The position numbers and the translations under genes are program-made. From positions 3,607,940-3,671,939 of the forward strand of contig CM018048.1 of NCBI GenBank assembly GCA_008638375.1: 64,000 bases of DNA, in the 5' to 3' direction. Under the pieces are notes generated by a model that was not told where the DNA came from, did not search any database, and saw only the letters and a program-made list of their open reading frames with translations. Below, in pieces: positions 13,554 through 23,179 of this stretch; the stretch's first letter is position 1, and every line of letters starts with the position of its first letter. This DNA comes from Nyssa sinensis. Its lineage: Eukaryota; Streptophyta; Magnoliopsida; Cornales; Nyssaceae.

Positions 13554-13869
13554 GTGTATTTTTTTCACTATTCTCACTCTTCTCATCAAGTTTATTACTT
13601 TGATAATTCTCAACTATTCAAACTTGGTGAATTATTTTTATTTTTCAATTTTTTCATCCAAATAGATCAATCATTTTTCGTAACACAATTTTTAGAATCA
13701 CTTAAATTCTCTACTCAATTTACTGTTCAACTGCCTCCATCCTCCATTCAAATCGGTTCTAAAGCCAAAGCAACATGTGGTGATATTTTTACAATTAAAA
13801 AAGACATGCTTCTTGTATCATAGGGACTTAATATTATTTTGGATCTTGTACAAGGAAACGATCAAAATC
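13554..13869 (+). pseudogene. Harbinger ORF1 pseudogene, N-terminal fragment
   Basis: The end of this frame has the hallmark motif 'FTIKKDMLLVS' followed after one stop by 'LNIILDLVQGNDQ', matching the start of the Myb/SANT-like domain in Harbinger ORF1 proteins (family form close to 'edmLLvSaWLnvs.DpvqG.dQ'). ORF1 proteins assist the transposase in DNA binding or nuclear import. The upstream 80 codons are unconserved. The fragment ends at the Tat insertion, whose target duplication is 13870-13874. Its initiation codon is uncertain. Confidence 0.7.
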
Positions 13870-13874
13870 ACAAC

Positions 13875-14410
13875 TGATATACCACAAAATGACAAGACCA
13901 ATCATCACTTGACACGTGTATTTTCAGTTCAGCCAATGCTCGGCCAGTTCAGCTCGCACTTGGCCAATTTAGCTCGCGCTCAGCCATTCAGTTCAGACCT
14001 AGAGATCTGAAGAGGCCGAGCACATTCCTCCAGAGCAGATCCGCATTCTAACAGAGCTCACAGGACTGAGCACAGAACTTCGGAGTAACCCTCCAGAGTT
14101 CATCATCGCCTTAACATCTGCCGAGCAGAGAATAAGGAAACAGTCTCTTACAAGAAAACTACCACACATGGTTATCTCTATTTTGATATAATATCCAACA
14201 TGGTAACTGCTATCTCCGATGATCGAATCCCTACTTTCATGGCTCCAAATCCTAATCAACTTAGGAAAGCCACAGCCTATAAATTAAACCCTAAATGTAC
14301 GCTTTATGATCATGCTCATTATTTGGCTTTCATTACAGTCTTTCAATTCAGTTTTATTAACTTAAGCATCGGAGCGGCTACCGCCGGAGCCAATCCATTG
14401 GTCCTCTGAT
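13875..14410 (+). repeat. 5' LTR of Tat element, 3' end deleted
   Basis: Matches the 3' LTR at 22106 from 'tgatataccacaaaatgaca' up to 'ggtcctctgat', then diverges abruptly: the terminal ~80 bp present in the other LTR are missing and late gag follows directly. It contains a TATA-like 'cctataaattaaacc'. Confidence 0.9.
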
Positions 14411-17400
14411 GCACACAACCAACACCTGTAAGGCTCTCAAACACAAGATTGAGCAGCTAATCAGGAGAGGACGACTAAAGGAGTTCATCAAGCAGGACGG
14501 AGGGCAGAACCCCCGAGATGATCGGCCCCAACAGAGGAAGCCCGACCAGAGACAGGAACAAAGGGAAGGACGGAATGAGCCTCCACGGCAGAACAACCCA
14601 GTAATCTTTGTCCTACATGCACATTCCCCTACAACTGGGACTTCCAACAGATCGAGGAAACGTTATGCCCGGGAGGCTAGGGTTACTCCCAACATCATAC
14701 AGATCTCTAATGTGGAGAAAAGGTTAAGGCCTATACAAGAAATACAGTTCTCAAATCAAGACCTTGTAGGGGTACATTATCCTTACAGTCATGCCCTGGT
14801 CATCTCCCTCAAAATTGCCAACTTTGAGATTCGAAGAGTCCTTTTAGACATTGGGAGCTCGACTAATGTTCTGTTCTATGACCCTTTCAAGCAGATGAAG
14901 CTCAACCCCAGTGACATTAAGCCCACTGGTGTAATCATGGTAGGTTTTGATGGGAATCTCAACACTCCATTGGGAAGGATTGATCTTACCACCACTGTAG
15001 GAGAAGGGAACGGGCAAAAAACCACAGTAACCAATTATATGGTTCTGAATGCCAAATCCCCCTACAATGTCATAATTGGGAGGCCTTGGCTACACGAGAT
15101 AGGAGCAGTCACATCAACCCTCCACCAATGCCTAAAGTACGTCCACGATCAGATTGTCTACTCTATCAGAGAATGCCAACCAACCTCCAGAGAATGCCAT
15201 GCTCTCGCACTTAAGGCCAAGGCCCCCAAATAACAATTACTGCATGCCCGTGAATGTGGGGATCAAATCCACTTCTACTATCACGAGGCAGAAGACAGTC
15301 CCTTTAGGATTGACGAACCACTAAGCCCTAGAGGAAGGGACAGTAAGGCCAAGCCTATAGAGGAACCCGTTAAAGTCCTGGTCAGCTCGGAAGACCAGGG
15401 GCACTACCTACAGATAGGCCTAGACCTGACACTTGCCGAGCAGGATGAGTTGATCAAATTTTTGAAGAAAAACCTCTCCGTGTTTACTTGGGAAACAAGG
15501 GATATGGAAAGAATAGATCCAGACCTCATCACTCACAAACTGATGGTGGATCCAGACCATCCACCAGTAAGGTAGAAAAGAAGGCCACTCACTCCACAAC
15601 GGCACCAGATCATCAACGATGAGGTCCAAAGGCTACTCAACGCCAACATGATACGAGAGGTATTCTATCCTGATTGGCTAGCTAACACTATTCTGGTCAA
15701 AAAGAAAAATGACAAATAGAGAGTCTGCGTCGACTATACAGACCTTAACCAGGCATGCCCCAAAGATAGCTTTCCTCCACCGAGGATAGATTAGTTGGTC
15801 GATGCAGGGCACGAACTTATGAGCTTTATGGATGCCTATTCAGGATACAATCAAATACAGATGCACCCTCCTGATCAGGAAAAAACATCATTCATAATCG
15901 AACGATGTCTCTATTGCTATAGAGTGATGCCGTTTGGACTAAAAAATGCTGGGGCCACATACCAGCGTTTGGTTAATAAGATGTTCAGCCCCTTGATCGG
16001 CAGTACCAAGGAAGTCTATATGGATGATATGTTGGTCAAAAGCCTACGGAAGAACAGCCACCTCCAGCACCTGGCTCAAACGTTTGACATCTTGAGGTAG
16101 TACAAGATGAAGCTCAATCCCTCAAAATGCACCTTTGGTGTAACAAAGGAAAAATTCTTGGGATATATAGTCTCTCAGAGAGGTATAGAGGTGGACCCCA
16201 CCTAAATTGGGGCCTTGAAAAGACTAAATTCACCAAGGACCAAGAAAGACATTCAGGCTCTGAATGACAGAATAGTAGCTCTGAGCAAATTTATCTCCAA
16301 ATCCACTGATCGTTGCCTACCATTCTTCAAAGCTCTGAAAGGTAACAAAGCTCTGCAATGGACTGACGAATGTGAAAAATCCTTTCAGGAACTGAAAGAG
16401 TACCTAGCTTCACCTGAGCTCTTGTCAAAGCCGATCCAGGGGGAAAAGCTATTTCTCTACCTTGCAGTCTCCGAGAAACACTGTCAGTTTTATACTAGTC
16501 AGGCAAAACAGGGGCGTGCAGAGGCCTATATTTTATGTCAGCAGAGCACTGTTAGACACAGAGAAGAGGTACCCTGAGATCGAGAACTGGCCCTTGCACT
16601 TATAGTATCTGCGCGGAAGCTCAGACCCTACTTTAAAGCTCATCCCATAAAAATTCAAATTGCTTATCCCTTGAAGTCAGTATTGAGGAAACCAGAGGTA
16701 TCAGGACAATTAGTCAAATGGTCAGTGGAATTAGGGGAATTCGACATATCCTACGTTCCACGAATCTCAATAAAAGGACAAGCCTTGGCAGAATTTGTTG
16801 CCGAGTTCACCCTAGCACTACTGGACAGAGCACAACTTTGTGAAAATTTGGGGACATGGCAGCTATACACTGACGGGTCATCTACCGACCAAGGTGCTAG
16901 GGTCAGATTAATATTGCAGTCCCTTGATGGGCTCATAACAGAAAGGGCAGTTAGCCTAGGGTTCAGAGCCTCCAATAATGAAGCAGAATATGAAGCCCTT
17001 ATCCTAGGGATGAAACTAGCACGAGAATGCAAGGCTCAGAACCTCGAAGTCTTTTCTGACTCCCAATTAGTGGTCAGCCAAGTTCAGGGAGAGTTTGCTG
17101 TCAAAGATGAAAGAATGCTTCGATATTCAGAACTGGTCAACTTGTTGAAACGCTCATTCTGAGCATTCTCAATCCAAAAAATAGAAAGGGGTTAGAACTG
17201 CAGAGCTGATGCCTTGGCAAACATGGCATTCCGTGTGAAATCAGAAGGGGACTCAACACTAAGAATCTCCCATCAACCAAGGCCTAGCATCGAAGAAGTC
17301 CAGGTCGCCCAAATTACAGAACAGCCTCAGAACTGGATGACTCCAATCCTTCAGTACCTAGAAGAAGGGCTCCTCCCAGAAGACAAGAATAAGGCAAAAA

Positions 17401-18566
17401 GAGTCCGAATTAGAGTAGCTTGGTACCTTGTCATGAATGAGAGGCTTTACCGAAGGTCTTATTCTCAACCATTGTTAAAATGCCTAACTCCAGAAGAGTC
17501 TCAGTACGTCTTGGTAGAAATTCATGAAGGAATATATGGAAATCATAATGGGGGCAGAACCATAGCGCACCGAGCTCTAACACAGGGCTACTACTGGCCT
17601 AAAATGCTAAGGGAGGCAAAAGAATACGCTCGGAAGTGTGACAAATGCCAAAGGTTCGCCCCCTACCAACACCAGCCCCGTCATGAACTCATCCCTATCA
17701 CAAGCCCATGGCCCTTTGCACAATGGGGAATGGACATCATAGGCCCATTGCCTAAAGCCACGCCGAACAGAAAATATCTATTGGTAACTATCGACTACTT
17801 CTTAAAATAGGCGGAAGCAGAGCCACTAACACGTATTACAGAGAAGGAAGTCAAAAGTTTTACTTGAAAAAATATAGTCTGCAGGTTCGGCATACCTCGC
17901 GTGATCGTCTCAGACAACGGCACGCAATTTGCTGGTAAGACATTCAAAAAGTTCTACCAAGACCTGAATATCAATAAACACTTCTCCTCACCTAGTCATG
18001 CCCCAATCCAATGGGCAAGTAGAGGTCACTAACTGAACAATCCTTGATGCTCTTAAGAAGAGACTAAAGGGAGCTAAGGGAAAGTGGGTTGAAGAACTCC
18101 CTGGAGTACTCTGAGCCTATAGAACAACTAGGAGAACTCCAACATCAGAAACTCCCTTTTCACTCCCCTACGACACCGAAGTAGTGATCCCTGTTGAGAT
18201 CGGCATGCCTACCTTAAGGATTGAAAGCTTTCAACGAAGAGACCAATGACCAACAACTCACAGAAAACTTGGACTTGCTCGAAGAGAGAAGGGAGCAAGC
18301 CGTGGTCAGGATGGAAGCAAATCAACACAGGATGGTTAGCCACTCAAAACTAAGGCTTAAGCCTACCAGCTTCTAAGTTGGAAACCTTGTCCTAAGAAGA
18401 GTATTTTAGAACACCAAGGATCCTACCATGGGAAAGTTATCACCCAACTGGGAGGGCCCCTATAGAGTCACCAAAACAGTGAGACCGACCACTTATTGGT
18501 TAGAAAGCATGGATGGGAAACCTGTTCCCAGACCTTGGAACATGGAGCACTTACGGAAGTATTATT
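14409..18566 (+). pseudogene. Tat-lineage gag(end)-pol polyprotein remnant
   Basis: Would encode the replication enzymes of the retroelement. In order: gag C-terminus (IEQLIRRGRLKEFIKQ), aspartic protease with active-site region 'LDIGSSTNVLFYD' and 'NVIIGRPWL' (14840-15130), RT (about 15560-16110) with 'MPFGLKNAGATYQ' and catalytic 'YMDDM', a first RNase H, an archaeal-type RNase H (16860-17160), and integrase with zinc-binding 'CDKCQRFAP', then D in 'GMDIIGPLP', D in 'SDNGTQF' and E in 'NGQVEVTN'. The frame closes after 'NMEHLRKYY' at a TAA. Stops at about 15573, 15717, 15792, 16098, 17808 and 17866, plus a frameshift near 18000, make it inactive. Protease starts 'LDIGSS' rather than the usual D-S-G. 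Confidence 0.9.
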
Positions 18567-18607
18567 AATAAAGAAATTTTTCATTTCAAATATTCCATGG
18601 AGTGTTC

Positions 18608-19055
18608 TCATCTAAATGTACAAACCTTAAGTCTGGTCTATCCAAATGTACAGACCTCATGTTTGGTCCATCTAAATGTATAGACCTCATGTCTGGTCCA
18701 TCTTAATGTACAGACCTCATGTCTGGTCTATCTAAATGTACAGACCTCAAGTCTGGTCCATCTAAATATACAGACCTCATGTCTGGTCCATCTTAGACCT
18801 CATGTCTGGTCCATCAAAATGTACAGACCTTAAGTCTGGTCCATCCAAATGTACAGACCTCATGTCTGGTCCATTTAAATGTACAGACCTCATGTTTGGT
18901 CCATCTAAATGTGCAGACCTCATGTCTGGTCCATCTAAATGTACAGACCTTAAGTCTGGTCTATCCAAATGTACAGACCTCATGTCTGGTCTATTTTAAT
19001 GTACAGACCTCATGTCTGGTCCATCTCAGTATACCGACCTTCATGTCTGGCCCAC
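18608..19055 (+). repeat. 30-bp tandem array, about 15 units
   Basis: Unit approximately 'catgtctggtccatctaaat' plus 'gtacagacct'. Fourteen units are full length and one (near 18781-18800) is shortened to about 20 bp. Unit variants with 'taagtctggt' recur at 18627, 18831 and 18950, hinting at a higher-order pattern. It lies between the integrase end and the antisense ORF, in the variable 3' region where Tat-lineage elements are known to carry tandem repeats. Because 30 is a multiple of three, all frames look spuriously open. Confidence 0.95.
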
Positions 19056-19727
19056 CTCACCAAAGTTGCATGTTATTTTTCAGAACAAAGGGGAATGGAT
19101 CAACCCAGCTGCTCAGCGATATGATTGAGAATATTCATTAAAGCCAACAATTGTGATTCTAATTGGTCAAATTCTTATCAATGAGTTCTGGAAAAGGGTA
19201 CTGACTATCAAGGATCTCTCCCCATTTTATTACAAGTCTTTTTGTTCGGCAGTTAAGCTCAGGTCGAGCTCTGAGTAGTTAAAGTGACAGATTACTACAA
19301 GTCTTTTTGTTCGGCAATTAAGCACTGGATGGTTAGTTCCTATACCAACTACCGTCCTTATTACTCAGAGCAAGTTCACGATTCGAAACCCCTCCAATTT
19401 CAAGAGTCAGAACTAGTTGCTTATTGTTACACCTTGGTTCAAAGTTATTGCAAGTTATGAAGCTCGGAAGTTAGCTCATCATCCGTGGCCGACCAAAGAA
19501 AGATATTTGGTCCCCGAATAGGTTTACCTGTGTCAGTTGCAAGTTTTAAGGGTCGGAACCCATTTGTACACCACAAAATAGTGGTACTTTGGATAGTGCT
19601 TGATCAAACCACAAAGCTTGCAAACGTTCAAGAAAAAAGAAGGCAAAAACTCTGAGGAAAAGATATTACTATTAATTTGTGCGTTCTGTTACAAAAAGAG
19701 GAAAAATAACAGAAAATTGGTTCTAAA
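19056..19727. other. Tat internal 3' region, non-coding
   Basis: Sequence between the tandem array and the antisense ORF. It carries repeated words such as 'tacaagtctttttgttcggc' (twice, near 19229 and 19291) but no coding signal that I can support. Confidence 0.5.
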
Positions 19728-21701
19728 CTAAAGGGCCGGCCGACCCATCATCCTCATCACCATCATCATCTTCATCATCATCATCATCAATTCCCGACAG
19801 GTCAATGTCCGGAAACTTAGCAAGAAGCTTGGGTTTGAAGTTGTCATAATCGAACTGCACAAATCTATCACCCATCTTCCCCAGCTCGGTCTTCAGCCTG
19901 GCCTCGGTCTCAACCTTGGCCTCATCAACCTTCAGAGCAACAGAGGCCTAAAGGGCGCCGTTCTTCTCCTTCAGCCTGTCCCGCTCCTGAAGGAGGGATT
20001 CCCGCTCGGACTTGAAAGAATCCCTCTCAAACTTAAGGGAATCCCTATCCGAATCCATGATGGAGAGGGAATTCCTCACTTCCTTGAGCTCGTCCTCTGC
20101 CGCTGTAGCTTCGGAGTGGGCCGTGCCGTGCTGAAGTTGAGCCTCATCTAGCTCATCCTCAAGCCTCTCCACAGCCTGAAGATCCACGGCGGCCTCCATC
20201 ATAGCAACCAAATTGTGCAAGGTCTGTAAAACAGTAAGAGACCCAATCAGGTAAATGTAAAAACAAAAATACCAAAAAAGACAGAACGGTCATTACCTTC
20301 AGATGGGCGCTCATGGCGCCAGCAACCGCCTTTTCAATACCCTGCCTGGTACTGCAAGAAGGAGAGTCCTTTTTTGGGCATCCGCCCAGAATTCTTCAAT
20401 TGCCTGATGGAAGGCCCTGTACCCATCTGGCATCAGGTCCAAATCAACGGCCACCCTCATCTTGCCCTTCTTCGGAGCCTTTTTAGCTAATAAGGGGGCA
20501 GGTTCAGAATTTACCATGCCCTTCTTGGGCGGTGCAGAAGTGGGCTCCCTGGTCACTACGCCCCTCTTAGGCGGCGCTGGGAAGGGGAAGCAGAAGGCAC
20601 TCCCCCTTTTTTGGATAGTACAGTAGAGGAGGGGACGGCAGTGGTCGTCCTCTTCTTCTTTGATGAAGGAGCGGCATTAGGGGGAAGATTCGCCACCCTT
20701 TTCTTCTTTACCGAGCCCCACTTACCGATAACAGTTTGCAACACATCTTCAACCACATTCTTATCTTTCGAGGCCATTGGAGTGCTCGACTAAAGGATGA
20801 CTCTGTAATCTCTGTTCCTGGTCTGGAGAAGCCTACCATACTGCTCCTTAAGAACAGGTGTGAAGGACGGCCTCTTCTTAACACTTTTAGCTACACAAGA
20901 TGTATAATAACAACGATTAGGTAAACAAATGACAAAGGCAAGAGCACAAACGAAAATCACAAAAGAAAGAGGGTCTCACCCATAAACTCCATGCTCCGGG
21001 GGAATGTAGAAATCTAGTCCTCAAGGTTTGCCTCCTCCCATCCTCCACTAACAAAAAAATACCTATTTTTCCAAGATTTATTGGAGGACGGTACAACTGA
21101 CAGAGGTCTGAAACCATTATCAAAGGACATATAATAGAGGCTCTCCGACCTCATATACTTAAGATCCATTTTACAACGGATCAAATCCAGAGAGACGTCT
21201 ACATTATTCATGCGACCCAAAACTAAAAACCCTAGTAGGTGCCTCCAACTATTCACGTTTAGGTCGGCGGGGCAAACGTTGAACCAACAAAAGAACTCCC
21301 TAAGTAATGTGCGAAAAGGAAGACGTAACCCCATCTCAAACCAAGCAGTATAAACACAGATCTCACCTTTCTTAATATCTGAAGGACGATCTAGGGCATC
21401 AGGAGCCCTGAGGACGGCATCTTTAGGAAAATCAAACTCCTTCTTTATGCTTTCAAGCCAAGAAGAGGTCACGATACTCTACCCCTCTTCCCTTTGGGAG
21501 GACTGACCAGAAACCTCTCTCGTTTTATCCCTAGACTCTAAAATAGCATCTACAATCCTAACTTCGGGACTAGAACGGGTCTCTTCCGACCCGGTCCCCA
21601 AGGAACTACTTATCCCTAATAAGGGTTTGGGATGAAGCATAAGCTTCAGGAAGACTCCCTGAACCGTCGCCAACATCGGAAGATGCAGTGGAGGTCGACA
21701 T
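19728..21701 (-). pseudogene. Antisense extra ORF (aORF) of the Tat element: gypsy-type 'putative transposase' domain plus coiled coil
   Basis: Reads opposite to gag-pol. Order from its ATG: short Ser/Thr-rich leader; a globular block (about 21470-21014) with 'CVYTAWFEMGLRLPF' and 'NSWRHLLGFLVLGR', resembling the plant 'putative gypsy type transposon' domain (PF04195 as I recall it); a Lys/Pro-rich basic linker (20777-20311); a long charged coiled coil (20220-19948: repeated 'DRDSLKFERDSFKSERESL'); and a C-terminal run of Asp/Glu. The function of this family is unknown; its place between integrase and the 3' LTR is characteristic of Tat elements. At least one frameshift near the start, a stop at 19948 (CTT TAG, likely from CAG) and other breaks make it a pseudogene. 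Confidence 0.75.
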
Positions 21702-22089
21702 TTCAAAATAACCAGAAAGGAAGAAGAAGAAGGACAAAAGAAATTATGAACAAAGGAACCAAGGCCAAACCAGAAGAGAGAGAAAAACTTCGAACGACGG
21801 ACACTCCTTACAGTTTAGCTTGCTGGTTCGACAATGGCAAATGCTCCTTTTCCTCTAAGGTATACGGGAAACAATAAAAGAGGAGTACAGGGCACCTTTC
21901 CCTCATTGTATACATTCAAAAAATAGGGGTTACTAAGATGAACCGTCGTGACGGTTACAAGCAATGATAGTCTTCAAATCGACTGCGCCATAAATGACGT
22001 ATAAACAGTCGCCTTGAAAAACGAAACGACAAAACACGTGACTTTTCGAGGCTCATAAACCTTAGTTACGCCATAAGCTCAAACTAAGG

Positions 22090-22100
22090 CTGGGGGGGGA
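22090..22100 (+). promoter_or_regulatory. Polypurine-tract-like site of Tat element
   Basis: 'ctgggggggga' just upstream of the 3' LTR, separated from it by 'gtaac'. Plus-strand DNA synthesis of LTR elements starts from such a purine run. Confidence 0.6.
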
Positions 22101-22105
22101 GTAAC

Positions 22106-22712
22106 TGATATACCACAAAATGACAAGACCAATCATCACTTGACACGTGTACTTTCAGTTCAGCCAATGCTCAGCCAGCTCAGCCTACGCTTGGCCAGTT
22201 CAGCTCGCACTCGGCCAATTCAACTCACGTTTAGCCATTCAAGTCAGACCTATAGATCTGAAAAGGCCGAGCACATTCCTCTAGAGCAGATCCGCATTCT
22301 AACAGAGCTCACAGGACTGAGCACAGAACTTCGGAGCAACCTTCCAGAGCTCATCATCGCCTTAACGTTTTCCGAGTAGAGAATAAGAAAACAGTCTCTT
22401 ACAAGGAAACTGCCACACATGGTTATCTCTATTTTGATACAATATCCAACATGGTAACTGCTATCTCCGATGATTGAATCCCTACTTTCATGGCTCCAAA
22501 TCTTAATCAACTTAGGAAAGTCACAACCTATAAATTAAACCCTAAAGGTACGCTTAATGATCATGCTCATTATTTGGCTTTCATTATTTTATTAACTTAA
22601 GCATCGAAGCGGCTACCGCTGGAGCCAATCCGGTGGTCCTCTGATCTTCTTTTTTGAGTGTTCTTCAGGGAGCTAAGCTCGGATTGTATGTAGGCCAAAA
22701 AGTGCAGCATCA
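22106..22712 (+). repeat. 3' LTR of Tat element, complete (607 bp)
   Basis: Begins TGATATACC, ends GCAGCATCA and is followed directly by the duplication acaac. The first ~530 bp match the 5' LTR with scattered substitutions. Confidence 0.93.
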
Positions 22713-22717
22713 ACAAC

Positions 22718-23179
22718 AATTATTAGTTTCTATTGTGTCAATATTTTTACAAGTACAAGAATTTTGGATCCAATCGGGATAACAAGTCTTTGATATAACA
22801 TTGGTAAAAAATTTAACAAGTAACGAATAAATTTTGCCAATGAGTTTTCCAGATTGAAACTAGACAACAAAGTGGTATGAATGAGCAAGGTTTTTATAAT
22901 ATTTAAAAATTAAATTTATATTTATTTGTTATTTTTGTATCATAATAAATTTAATTTCTTATTTTTAAAAATTACAAATGCAAAAATGTTTTATGAAAAA
23001 TAGAATAGAAGAAAATTTCCCTTCGAACATTGTGGGAATAAGATGAGGTAACAACTAAAATGGTTAGATAATACTCAGAAGAAAAAAACCAACAAAAGAA
23101 TATAATACAAGTGACTTCCACTATCAGCGTGTCCTCTCTTTCTATTCCAAGGACTCTGATGGATCTTGGAGAAGATAAC
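22718..23179 (+). pseudogene. Harbinger ORF1 pseudogene, middle fragment
   Basis: Continues ORF1 after the Tat insertion. Translated pieces 'YKYKNFGSNRDNKSL' and 'QIETRQQSGMNEQGF' fit the conserved SANT-domain region of Harbinger ORF1 (family form near 'fesnRtqrSLmnRWs' and 'QieaRnqSGmneqdk'). Later 'EKKPTK' and 'PRTLMDLGED' correspond to the linker before the NAM-associated tail. Several stops. It ends at the left junction of the Tekay insertion (flank 'ataac'). Confidence 0.7.

Larger units (their letters stand above)
13875..22712 (+). mobile_element. Ty3/gypsy LTR retrotransposon, Tat lineage (Retand/Ogre-like), degenerate
   Basis: Flanked by a perfect 5-bp duplication acaac (13870-13874 and 22713-22717). 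It has TG...CA LTRs, a truncated 5' LTR, late gag plus protease, RT, two RNase H domains, integrase, a tandem array, an antisense extra ORF and a 3' LTR. The lineage call rests on the archaeal-type second RNase H (LYTDGSS; NNEAEYEALILG), which marks Tat elements, and on the antisense ORF. Internal sequence from the primer site through most of gag is deleted. Many stops and a frameshift in integrase make it non-autonomous. Confidence 0.9.

Noticed and set aside
18777..18999. Repetitive peptide ORFs on both strands
   Set aside because: By-products of the 30-bp tandem array, whose period is a multiple of three.
18608..19055. CRISPR-like array
   Set aside because: Units are contiguous with no spacers, in a plant retrotransposon.
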